NCBI GenBank assembly: GCA_026386835.1
Contig: JAPLMV010000011.1
Location: 1-15,874, forward strand
DNA: 15,874 nucleotides
Reading direction: 5' to 3'
Origin: Planctomycetota bacterium
Lineage (GTDB): Bacteria; Planctomycetota; Phycisphaerae; Sedimentisphaerales; Anaerobacaceae
The notes beneath the pieces are model-generated. The model did no database searches, was not told the origin of the DNA, and worked only from the letters and a program-made list of their open reading frames with translations. Made by a program: the position numbers and the translations under genes. Below, one piece after another: positions 8,116-14,451 of this stretch. Numbering within the stretch: the first letter of the stretch is position 1; each line of letters starts with the position of its first letter.

Positions 8116-8886
8116 ATGATAAAAGCTATATTAGCAAGAATTCAGCAGAAACACAGGACAATCACCTTTCCAAATGGTGTTCCTAAACTTCCTGACCGCT
8201 TTCGAGGGCGTCCCGTCGTTGATTCAAAGAAATGTGTTCCTGATTGTCACGCATGCGCAGAAGCTTGTCCGACTGATGCTCTTGAGTGTTCCGCCGGCAA
8301 ACTTAATCTGGACATGGGACGTTGCCTTTTCTGCGGCCAATGTCAGCAGGCCTGCCAAAAAGGCGCTATCAAGTTCACTACTGAATACCGCATGGCTGTC
8401 CGTAATAGAGGAGACTTGATAATATCCGATGCCGCGATGAAGCTTGCCGATGCACTGGGCATCCAAATCCGCCAAATTCTTGGCCGTTCACTCAAACTGC
8501 GTCAGGTCTCCGCAGGGGGCTGCAACGGCTGCGAAGCAGACACAAATGTGCTTAATACCGTAGTCTTTGACCTCGGACGTTTCGGCATCCAGTTTGTCGC
8601 TTCGCCGAGACACGCAGATGGTTTGCTTATCACCGGCCCTGTTCCAGAGAATATGAAACTTGCCTTAAAGAAAACCTACGATGCGGTCCCTGAACCCAAG
8701 GTTGTAATTGCTGTTGGTTCATGCGCAATTGCCGGCGGCCCGTACATTACTCACCCCCAAGTCAACAATGGTGCCGACAGCATAGTCCCCGTTGACTTGT
8801 ATATTCCCGGCTGCCCCCCACATCCTGTTACCATTCTGGATGGCTTGCTTCGACTGCTTGGCGGACTTGCTGCTGTTTCCGGATGA
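8116..8886 (+). CDS. hyfI: Fused 2[4Fe-4S] ferredoxin / NuoB-like small subunit (HyfH-HyfI type fusion)
   Basis: Electron-transfer subunit of 256 residues that combines two proteins usually encoded separately. Residues about 34-90 are a bacterial two-cluster ferredoxin with Cys40, 44, 47, 51 and Cys70, 73, 76, 80. The first motif is CxxxCxxCxxxCP; the second is CxxCxxCxxxC without the proline. Residues about 118-250 are a NuoB/HyfI-like domain with Cys136 and Cys139 in GGCNGCE, Cys203 in VGSCAIAGG and Cys233 in PGCPPHP, the four ligands of the cluster (N2 equivalent) nearest the active site. All cluster ligands are intact, in contrast to the lost Ni ligands of hyfG. It would carry electrons between a soluble donor such as ferredoxin and the hyfG site. 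It begins 9 bases after hyfG and is the last gene of the operon. A split HyfH plus HyfI is excluded by the continuous frame. Confidence 0.92.
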   Translation: MIKAILARIQQKHRTITFPNGVPKLPDRFRGRPVVDSKKCVPDCHACAEACPTDALECSAGKLNLDMGRCLFCGQCQQACQKGAIKFTTEYRMAVRNRGDLIISDAAMKLADALGIQIRQILGRSLKLRQVSAGGCNGCEADTNVLNTVVFDLGRFGIQFVASPRHADGLLITGPVPENMKLALKKTYDAVPEPKVVIAVGSCAIAGGPYITHPQVNNGADSIVPVDLYIPGCPPHPVTILDGLLRLLGGLAAVSG

Positions 8887-8920
8887 AACGGCAATAAGAA
8901 TTGTAAATTCCAAAACTAAA

Positions 8921-8991
<71 letters not shown>

Positions 8992-9593
8992 AACTACTTT
9001 ATTTCTAAACACTTACAACATACCACTTGGCGACAACCCTGATTTTGTGCCAGTTTTTGTGGCAGTTGGCGCATGTTTTATGTTCCAATCTCTCTGAAAA
9101 AGTCCTTCCTATGCAAGGCCAATTTTGTGCCACTTGATACATAGTTTACACTTCAATTTTATTCAGCATATACTAATTCAAGACAACTTTCCAGTATTTT
9201 TTCAGAGAGTTATGTTTCCGCTTTTCTTGTTTCTTCAGATTCTTTGTGGCATGTTGTATCATCATGTTGCAAAACTGAACCTGATACCTCTTTATATAAT
9301 TGCTTCGGTACTAAAATGGTAGGCATTAATTCGGTACTAACGGCATCGAAACAAAATTTGATTTGGCCAGATATCTTGGGGTAACCAAAGCGATAATATA
9401 GCACCTTTGCCAGCTGTGGCATGGTCGGTTTTACTCCATCCTCACAATCGCCTCCATCGCTTTCTGCAGGGCGGGTGCGCAGCAGGGAAGTATCCAGATG
9501 AAATCGAAAGAGAAATTAACGTTTATTTACATAACATCAGGTGTTATCATAAGGTTTTATGTAGACTACAATAAGCTCAAGCGAATAGATTAA
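8992..9593. other. Intergenic stretch without a convincing gene
   Basis: No reading frame here resembles a known family. The only notable frame is on the minus strand (9210-9422, 70 codons, starting MPQLAKVLYYRFGYPKIS). It has a coding-like first half but no recognisable domain, so it may be a remnant. TTTTGTGCCA occurs at 9043-9052 and 9123-9132, and the first copy sits in a small hairpin (TGCCA...TGGCA, to about 9063). ATAACA-TCAGG-TGTTAT near 9530-9546 is another small inverted repeat. The sequence is AT-rich and appears to be decayed flanking DNA of the mobile remnants to its right. Confidence 0.5.
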
Positions 9594-9766
9594 GAGCCTA
9601 TCTGAATAACTCTTGAATTGCTGATATATTCAAAGGCGATGGTGCCTTTGAAAGGATTCAGAGATAAAAAAGCAAAAAGGAAAGAACCAATACAAGATTT
9701 CAGACCAGTTGTGGGAAAAGGTTGAGCCTCTGTTGCCGAAACATCCCAACACCCATCGTTTCGGCG
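9594..9766 (+). mobile_element. Left-end fragment of an IS5-type insertion sequence
   Basis: The stretch starts with GAGCCTATCTGAATAACTC (9594-9612), which has the look of an IS5-family terminal repeat (recognised from memory, not searched), preceded by TTAA. About 55 bases further in begins the reading frame of an IS5-type transposase N-terminus. The element stops abruptly around 9760-9766, where the sequence changes into the 3' part of the ATPase pseudogene. No right end is visible in the window, so most of the element has been deleted. Confidence 0.6.
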
Positions 9767-9783
9767 TTCAATATTCTGTCTGA
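9664..9783 (+). pseudogene. IS5-type transposase N-terminal remnant, start codon lost
   Basis: The frame reads KKQKGKNQYKISDQLWEKV, then EPLLPKHPNTHRFG, a typical IS5/DUF4096 transposase N-terminus. After about 34 residues the family match ends, and the frame runs on to TGA at 9781-9783 through unrelated sequence. At the expected start the codon is ATA (9664-9666) instead of ATG, although a plausible ribosome site (AAAGGA, 9651-9656) still stands seven bases before it. The DDE catalytic domain is completely absent. It cannot encode a working transposase. Confidence 0.7.
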
Positions 9784-10335
9784 ACAGCGGTTCAGGAAAT
9801 GGCCCGAATTTTAGAAGAGACTGAAGATTATTGTCGTTGCTCGAATGAACAGATAGGCTTCTGTGCCACAGTTTTTCAAGACAGTCGTCGGGTACCAAAG
9901 CATCTGGTGTTTGCATTTCTCGCAGCGAAAAGGGCGCCAGTCGAAAATGGTTATATCGCCCCCAAAGGCTATCGCTGCCCCGCCGGTATACATTGAGTCT
10001 GGCGCTGCCGGTAACAAAGAAATCACACTCTATACCCTCGAATTTGCTGGTATCATAAATACCCTTAAGCGTGCGTTTCCATGTCCTGTCTTTGTGTATT
10101 TCATCCAAAATGATCAACGGCTTATGAACCGAAGATGGCACAATGGATTTAGGCGATTTGTTCCAAATCTTGCGGAATTAGATATCATCCCATATAATAT
10201 CGGTTAACTTTTCGATGCTCGGCAAGCATCCTGCTTAATGTAGTTTTACCACACTGCCTTGGGCCTGAAACAAATGCCATCTTATGCTCATCAAAAGCAA
10301 TCTGACTGACGGCCTGTTGTAAATATCGTATCTTC
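9765..10335 (-). pseudogene. AAA ATPase of the AAA_14/DUF4143 type, frameshifted pseudogene
   Basis: Read on the minus strand, the pieces match the standard order of the family: RYLQQAVSQ lead-in, Walker A SGPRQCGKTTLS (near 10239-10268), WDDI (10181-10192), FRKIWNKSPKSIVP, Walker B PLIILDEIHK (near 10099-10120), then KGIYDT, FFVTGSARL and FRLAPFSLRE. Two lesions break it: a frameshift between the Walker A part and WDDI (about 10192-10199), and a TAA stop at 10178-10180 just after WDDI. The lead-in begins at ATA instead of a start codon. The 3' end runs into the IS5-type fragment near 9765, so the DUF4143 C-terminal domain is gone. Such ATPases are common in mobile or accessory regions and have no clear cellular role. 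Confidence 0.75.
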
Positions 10336-10344
10336 CTGTTGACT

Positions 10345-10372
10345 ATTTTACCAGCATTGCACAAGAAGTCAA
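10345..10372 (-). promoter_or_regulatory. Possible promoter of the ATPase pseudogene, minus strand
   Basis: On the minus strand TTGACT (10367-10372) and TAAAAT (10345-10350) are 16 bases apart, pointing into the ATPase pseudogene. Its -35 box is one arm of the inverted repeat described for 10366-10384, so repression by a dimeric protein is conceivable. Only consensus matching supports it. Confidence 0.35.
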
Positions 10373-10384
10373 GCTATTTGACTT
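10366..10384. repeat. Perfect inverted repeat AAGTCAA-GCTAT-TTGACTT with T-run
   Basis: A seven-base perfect inverted repeat with a five-base loop. Its right arm runs into a T-tract ending at 10389 on the plus strand. It could be a weak AT-rich terminator for plus-strand transcription, or an operator over the minus-strand -35 box. The stem has few G-C pairs, so terminator strength would be low. Confidence 0.3.
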
Positions 10385-10506
10385 TTTTTGCTTATATGCA
10401 AAATTAGCCAATACCGTTATATCCGTGTGATAAGCTCATCGAGATAACTGAAGATACGATACTTTTTCATGGCTATTATTTTCCGTGCGGCTCGAAAAGG
10501 ATAAGT

Positions 10507-10746
10507 TTGGGGGATGTAGAAAAGGTCGAGGCGATGAAGTCGACTTTGTTTACTGGAAAATGGAGGTTATCAGGGACGGGGGATTTTGTGACATTGTTTC
10601 CAGCAGATTACGGAAGGTTCAGGCGGGATACGATTTTTCATATTCAGCTTAAAAACGGCCGCAGGATAGGCTTTACCGCAATCGATTCAAATCCGGTGAA
10701 AGCGATTCTGTTACAGAAGCAGTTGCTAAAGGTTAATTGGGTGTAA
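10507..10746 (+). CDS. Small hypothetical protein, PH-like fold suspected, 5' end uncertain
   Basis: The 79-codon frame with TTG at 10507 reads through FTGKWRLSGTGDFVTLFPADYGRFRRD and ends LKNGRRIGFTAIDSNPVKAIL. The pattern (short strands, GTGDF, a GRRIGFTAIDS strand, then a C-terminal helix) resembles small bacterial PH-like proteins, from memory. The same frame is open upstream to about 10408 and spells LIEITEDTILFHGYYFPCGSKRI, which looks like the first strands of that domain, but it contains no ATG, GTG or TTG. Either the true start was lost by mutation, making this a decaying gene, or only the shorter form is made, which would lack the first strands. It sits among pseudogenes, favouring decay. 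Confidence 0.4.
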   Translation: MGDVEKVEAMKSTLFTGKWRLSGTGDFVTLFPADYGRFRRDTIFHIQLKNGRRIGFTAIDSNPVKAILLQKQLLKVNWV

Positions 10747-10935
10747 ATTGCAAAGTTAAAGTGTCCGAACGAGTGTCAACCATCTTCCCGGACTATACAG
10801 TACTATCTCGCAGCACAGATGGAGGATATAGCGTCTGCAAACCAAGTTATAAACAAGATTATGGAAGGCGTGAAAAGTGACTGGCGCAGAAGTGTCTCAT
10901 TTGGCGCTTTTCAGGGGGTTTTGATTCCAAAATGC
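10747..10935. other. Intergenic stretch, no supported gene
   Basis: A 52-codon plus-strand frame (10819-10977) crosses this region and the tRNA promoter but matches no family and has no ribosome binding site. I treat the stretch as non-coding flank. Confidence 0.4.
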
Positions 10936-10965
10936 TTGACATCATTTGCATCAAGTGGTTATATT
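10936..10965 (+). promoter_or_regulatory. Promoter of the truncated tRNA-Arg
   Basis: Consensus -35 TTGACA (10936-10941) and -10 TATATT (10960-10965), 18 bases apart, 20 bases before the first base of the tRNA. This is the classical position for a tRNA promoter, and it appears intact although the tRNA behind it is broken. Confidence 0.6.
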
Positions 10966-10985
10966 ACAGCAACTTAGAAATTGAA

Positions 10986-11024
10986 GCGCCCGTAGCTCAG
11001 CTGGATAGAGCAACGGATTTCTAA
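10986..11024 (+). pseudogene. 5' half of tRNA-Arg (UCU), truncated after the anticodon loop
   Basis: GCGCCCG acceptor strand, TA, GCTC/GAGC D stem with AGCTGGATA loop, A, anticodon strand ACGGA and loop TTTCTAA with anticodon TCT are all perfect tRNA-Arg sequence. The expected closing strand TCCGT does not follow; from 11025 the sequence reads TGCGATGGCG, the antisense of an IS982-type transposase. The whole 3' half (variable region, T arm, acceptor return strand) is missing from the window. Confidence 0.85.
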
Positions 11025-11280
11025 TGCGATGGCGTGACTGTTCAATCTGGCAGACATTTTTGAGTGTGTCATTGACCGTTTCAATCAGTGAACGCTTTCG
11101 CAGCAGGATTTTCTCCTGCCACTGCATCAAACGACATTTCATATTTGCTCGCATATTGGTTACCAGTTTAATCCCCTTGGCCAGCAGCTTTTCAAACAGA
11201 CTTTGGCTGATATAACCCTTGTCACCAAATAGCTTTCCGAACAGACCGTTAGCCATTATCTCAACCACACTTCGGTCATC
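11025..11280 (-). pseudogene. IS982-type transposase internal fragment
   Basis: On the minus strand the frame reads DDRSVVEIMANGLFGKLFGDKGYIS, continues with LLRKRSLIETVNDTLKNVCQIEQSRHR, and then passes into antisense tRNA sequence at 11025. These are characteristic IS982 DDE-transposase segments; the Asp of GDKGY and the Glu of LIETVN are probably the last two catalytic residues. Upstream of DDR a TAA stop (11281-11283) ends the similarity, so the N-terminal part and the first catalytic Asp are missing. About 25 C-terminal residues and both inverted repeats are also gone. It is a non-functional scrap, about 85 codons. Confidence 0.8.
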
Positions 11281-11401
11281 TTATAGCTCTTGTGTTGTGT
11301 TGATTAGTAGTCTATAAGAAGCGTTTTTTGCAGACATTTTATTAAAACAGCGGGATATTTTTTGTGTTGCGTGCCGGCTGCCAGTAGGACGCATTTAAGG
11401 G

Positions 11402-12682
11402 TTAATCCACGAAGAACAGATTCTTTAAGACCATTACATCTCTGTAGGTAACAACGCCGAGGATTTTGCTGCTGTCGTCGACAATCGGAACAGCGCGAAA
11501 GCCATAACGTTTAAATAGCTCCGAGGCATCGGTTAAAGTGCTTGTGGCATTTAGAGTTACTACCCGTGTTATCATTATGTCGGTTAGTTTTGCGTCTGCA
11601 TTTGCCTGAAGCAACTCGCGCAAATCGACGACACCAAGCAATGTATTTTTTTCATCGACGATATATACGTACATGATAACGTCTTTGCTTACGGCGACGG
11701 TGCGAAGAGTATCGATGACCTCCCTGACAGACGTTTGGGGCGGGAATTTTATGAATTTTGTGGTGGCAAAATCGATATTCTTCTGGTCCCGCTCCTGCAT
11801 AATGAGTTGAATCTGCCTGCTGTTTTTTACGTCCAGCAGTTTGATGATATCGTTGGCCTCTGAGACAGGCAAAATCGAGAGGATATCGGTGGCCTGTGCG
11901 GGGGTCATCTGGTTAATCAATTCGGCTACTTTTTCTTCCTTCAAGGAGGAAATAAGCTCTCTCTGCACGCGGGGCTCGATTTCTTCGAGGGTATCGGATG
12001 CGTGGTCGCTGTCCAATTGTTTGAATATGGCTACCCGCTGTTCGTGGTCCATTTCTTCGAGCATGTCGGCCAAATCGACGGGTGGTATTTCGGAGAGTTT
12101 TTCCTTGAGAACTTTTAATTTAACATCTCCGGCGAATCTTGTAATGTCCTGCGGGAGATGCTCGATGTACATCCATGGAATGGTGTCATTTCTGATTTTT
12201 TTGGCAAGACTATATATAAAGTTGGCAAGGCCTTTCAGGCCGATACGCCGAAGCAAACCATATCGGCTTGAGTCGACATCGGTTACATAGAGCTTATTAT
12301 TCCTCATCGCCAGTTTAATATCATAAACGACCTCGACTTCATTTCCTTCGAGGTCGAGAACCTTTTTGTCGAGGACGTGGTCTTGTAGCATGACCATATT
12401 TTCGGCTGGTTTACTCTCATAGGCCTCGATGCTTTCAATGTCAACCGTGAAACAATTGTTCACAAAAGTTACTTTGGCCCAGGGAATAAGCAGCGAAGGG
12501 TATCCGAAAGACCTTTCGACAACGATGTGTGTTGCCTCGGCTAATTTTTCCGCGTCGACTATGACGATATCGGCGAGACGGCCTATTTTTTTGTCCTTGA
12601 AAAAGACTTTTCTTCCTATTATTTCACTGAGGAAATAAGTCGTCTCTGGTTTGGCTGGGCTTGTTTTGGTTTGCTCATTCAT
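11402..12682 (-). CDS. Soluble PRC-barrel / MgtE-N / CBS-pair protein (MgtE sensor ring without channel)
   Basis: 426 residues with no transmembrane helix. Residues about 16-90 (LSEIIGRKVFFKDKKIGRLADIVI...) and about 97-180 look like two PRC-barrel-type modules. Residues about 195-300 are an MgtE N-domain superhelix (PPVDLADMLEEMDHEQRVAIF, DTLEEIEPRVQRELI, MTPAQATDILSILP). Residues about 305-424 are a CBS pair (YIVDEKNTLLGVVDLRELL and AVPIVDDSSKILGVVTYRDV). In MgtE the N-domain and CBS pair bind Mg2+ and close the pore; here the protein ends right after CBS2, without the plug helix and five membrane helices. ATG at 12682 follows GGTG, eight bases after the preceding gene's stop. As last gene of an operon led by an NRAMP-type transporter, it probably senses Mg2+ and controls that transporter. 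Domain calls are firm; the regulatory role is inferred. Confidence 0.88.
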   Translation of the reverse strand: MNEQTKTSPAKPETTYFLSEIIGRKVFFKDKKIGRLADIVIVDAEKLAEATHIVVERSFGYPSLLIPWAKVTFVNNCFTVDIESIEAYESKPAENMVMLQDHVLDKKVLDLEGNEVEVVYDIKLAMRNNKLYVTDVDSSRYGLLRRIGLKGLANFIYSLAKKIRNDTIPWMYIEHLPQDITRFAGDVKLKVLKEKLSEIPPVDLADMLEEMDHEQRVAIFKQLDSDHASDTLEEIEPRVQRELISSLKEEKVAELINQMTPAQATDILSILPVSEANDIIKLLDVKNSRQIQLIMQERDQKNIDFATTKFIKFPPQTSVREVIDTLRTVAVSKDVIMYVYIVDEKNTLLGVVDLRELLQANADAKLTDIMITRVVTLNATSTLTDASELFKRYGFRAVPIVDDSSKILGVVTYRDVMVLKNLFFVD

Positions 12683-12690
12683 TTTTCACC

Positions 12691-12903
12691 TTATTTTCCG
12701 TTGAGGGTTATAATGAATTTATAAATCAATAGTCCGACCAGGAAGAGCAGATAGAGTCTGAGCATCAAGAGAACAAGTGAAGTGCTTTTCTTGACCGCAA
12801 GACGCGGATGTGCGTATTTCCTGTTTATTTCAGCAATTTTGCCAAGCCTGCCGCTGAGGAATCGTTTGTATTGGCGTGCAAAAATTTTAAGCTGTTGTAT
12901 CAT
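12691..12903 (-). CDS. Small single-helix membrane protein, unknown function
   Basis: 70 residues. A strongly basic N-terminal half (residues 1-40, many Lys/Arg) is followed by one hydrophobic helix, about 42-65 (LVLLMLRLYLLFLVGLLIY), and a short tail ending NGK. By the positive-inside rule the basic half would be cytoplasmic. No family recognised. It sits between the NRAMP-type transporter (14 bases upstream) and the MgtE-like sensor protein (8 bases downstream) on the same strand, so it is a true operon member. It could be an accessory subunit bridging transporter and sensor, comparable in kind to other tiny transporter subunits. That role is only contextual. Confidence 0.7.
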   Translation of the reverse strand: MIQQLKIFARQYKRFLSGRLGKIAEINRKYAHPRLAVKKSTSLVLLMLRLYLLFLVGLLIYKFIITLNGK

Positions 12904-12917
12904 AGGTTTTCTCTTAC

Positions 12918-14186
12918 TTATTTAAACAGGTTCGGGAAAATAGCGCTGACGGCGTACAAAGTTGACAGAATAATTATACCAACAACAATCGTAACGCTTA
13001 TTATATTTTGCACGAGGTTGTTTTTTAATTTTCCCATAGTTTTTTCGTCGTTGAGAAGCAGTATCAAAAATACAAGAGCGGCGGGGAGCAGTGTAACGGC
13101 GATAACCTGCACGAAAAGGGTAATCATAATCAATGGCGCTCCGGGGATAAGGACGACTATGCCCGCGGTTATGAGGGTGAGAAAATAAATCGCATAGAAC
13201 CAGGGTGCTTGCTTGATTTTGTTATTAAGGGAGTGAGCCCAGCCGAACACCTCGCCGAAAGCCCATGAGCTTGCAAGAGAGATGCAGATAGCACCGAGGA
13301 AGCCGGCATCAAAAAGCCCGATAGCCAGGAAAGTTCCGACGTGTGAATTTATTTTCATAAGCGCCTGGCTTGCCTGTGCCGCACTTTCAATGGGCTGGCC
13401 TTTCAATACGGTTCCCGTGACGATGACTATGAAAATTGCCACAATGACGGTAAAAAACGAACCGACGAGGGTGTCAATTTTGCTCCAGATGATGTCTTTT
13501 TCCTGAAGACTTTTATCGACGACTGCGCTTTGTTGAAAGAAGATCATCCAAGGGGCGATGGTTGTTCCGATGTTGGCCATGAGGAAGAAGAATATCTGGT
13601 TGTTAAAACCGCCTGGGAAATTTGGGATGATGCCCTGGCGGAGTATGTCAGAGACAGAAGGTTTTACCATAAAAGCGCAGGGGATGTAAATAAGGTTTAC
13701 GGCGCAGAAGATGAGGGCGATTTTTTCCCACGTCCAGTATCGCCCCTTTATTACCATAAAACCCATAACCAGACACACCCCGATTACTGTCAGGTAAGGT
13801 GGAACATGGAAGATGCTTAATGCCGTCGTCATCCCGATAAATTCCGTAACCAGCGTAAGCCAGTCAACCAAGAATAAATCGAGTAGTGAAAACCATCCCC
13901 AAAAAGGGCCAAAACCGTCGAAGATGGCTTCGGCGTGGCCGCGTTTTGTTACTGCACCAAGGCGGACGGTCATTTCCTGGACATAGTAAGCCACAGGCAG
14001 CAGAAGAGCGAGGAACCAGATGAGGTGATACCCATAGTTGGCGCCGGTGGCGGCGTATGTGGTGATACCGCCTGCATCGTTATCAGCGAGCATGACGATT
14101 ATGCCTGGCCCTGATATCATCAGGAAAAGCTTAACAGCCTTCATGACTCTGCGATATTCATAGAATGATTTTGCGAAAACATTCAT
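12918..14186 (-). CDS. NRAMP-family divalent metal transporter, probable Mg2+-type (NRMT-like)
   Basis: 422 residues, about eleven membrane helices, typical NRAMP length and layout (GPGIIV start of helix 1, VTEFIG in helix 3). The metal site differs from Mn2+/Fe2+ transporters. The helix 1 motif DPGN is replaced by Asp37-Ala-Gly-Gly40 (in DNDAGG). The helix 6 motif with its metal-binding methionine (MPHN) reads Ala211-Pro-Trp-Met214 (in GTTIAPWM). Loss of the thioether ligand is the feature described for NRAMP-related magnesium transporters, which take a hydrated Mg2+. First gene of the operon; start ATG at 14186, behind AGGAAA and the promoter at 14224-14252. The adjacent MgtE-like sensor and divergent CorA support Mg2+. 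Family is certain; Mg2+ rather than Mn2+ is a strong inference. Confidence 0.88.
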   Translation of the reverse strand: MNVFAKSFYEYRRVMKAVKLFLMISGPGIIVMLADNDAGGITTYAATGANYGYHLIWFLALLLPVAYYVQEMTVRLGAVTKRGHAEAIFDGFGPFWGWFSLLDLFLVDWLTLVTEFIGMTTALSIFHVPPYLTVIGVCLVMGFMVIKGRYWTWEKIALIFCAVNLIYIPCAFMVKPSVSDILRQGIIPNFPGGFNNQIFFFLMANIGTTIAPWMIFFQQSAVVDKSLQEKDIIWSKIDTLVGSFFTVIVAIFIVIVTGTVLKGQPIESAAQASQALMKINSHVGTFLAIGLFDAGFLGAICISLASSWAFGEVFGWAHSLNNKIKQAPWFYAIYFLTLITAGIVVLIPGAPLIMITLFVQVIAVTLLPAALVFLILLLNDEKTMGKLKNNLVQNIISVTIVVGIIILSTLYAVSAIFPNLFK

Positions 14187-14223
14187 AAAGATTTCCTATA
14201 GTTACCATTGAAAAGGTTCGCAA

Positions 14224-14252
14224 AATATACAAATGGTAAAAATACCTTTCAA
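14224..14252 (-). promoter_or_regulatory. Promoter of the NRAMP-type operon
   Basis: On the minus strand TTGAAA (14247-14252) and TATATT (14224-14229) are spaced by 17 bases. The start would fall near 14217, giving a leader of about 30 bases. That is too short for an M-box Mg2+ riboswitch, so control is probably post-translational or by a protein regulator. Confidence 0.5.
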
Positions 14253-14362
14253 TCGATGCACCCGCAAGAAGAAAAAACCAATTTTAGTCAAACAAATGAC
14301 ATTTTTTTCGGCTGGTGCTGGATGTTTTTGATTTTTCCTCCGCGGTTTTGGTTAAACATTGT

Positions 14363-14391
14363 TTGACTTGCTTGATGTACTTGGGTAGTAT
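14363..14391 (+). promoter_or_regulatory. Promoter of corA
   Basis: TTGACT (14363-14368) and TAGTAT (14386-14391), 17 bases apart. The leader would be about 54 bases. It is back-to-back with the NRAMP promoter, with roughly 110 bases between the two -35 boxes. Confidence 0.45.
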
Positions 14392-14451
14392 GCTACTTTA
14401 TATTTTTGACAGGCGATGGGCAATTAATCTTTAGTAGATACGGTAAAATAA

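Noticed and set aside
6583..8886. A true [NiFe] hydrogenase / formate hydrogenlyase
   Set aside because: Three of four Ni-ligand cysteines are absent, and no maturation genes or formate dehydrogenase are in the window.
9043..9132. TTTTGTGCCA repeats as a CRISPR or att site
   Set aside because: There are only two 10-base copies 80 bases apart, with no array spacing and no matching copy near the integrase; too little to support either.
9210..9422. 70-codon minus-strand frame as a gene
   Set aside because: No family recognised, no clear ribosome site, and it lies among decayed sequence; kept only as a possible remnant.
9863..10207. 114-codon plus-strand frame
   Set aside because: It is antisense to the ATPase pseudogene, whose Walker A/B motifs explain the sequence better.
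10819..10977. 52-codon plus-strand frame
   Set aside because: It overlaps the tRNA-Arg promoter and has no recognisable domain or good ribosome site.
14187..14223. M-box Mg2+ riboswitch ahead of the NRAMP-type gene
   Set aside because: The leader from the predicted start to the ATG is only about 30 bases, far too short.
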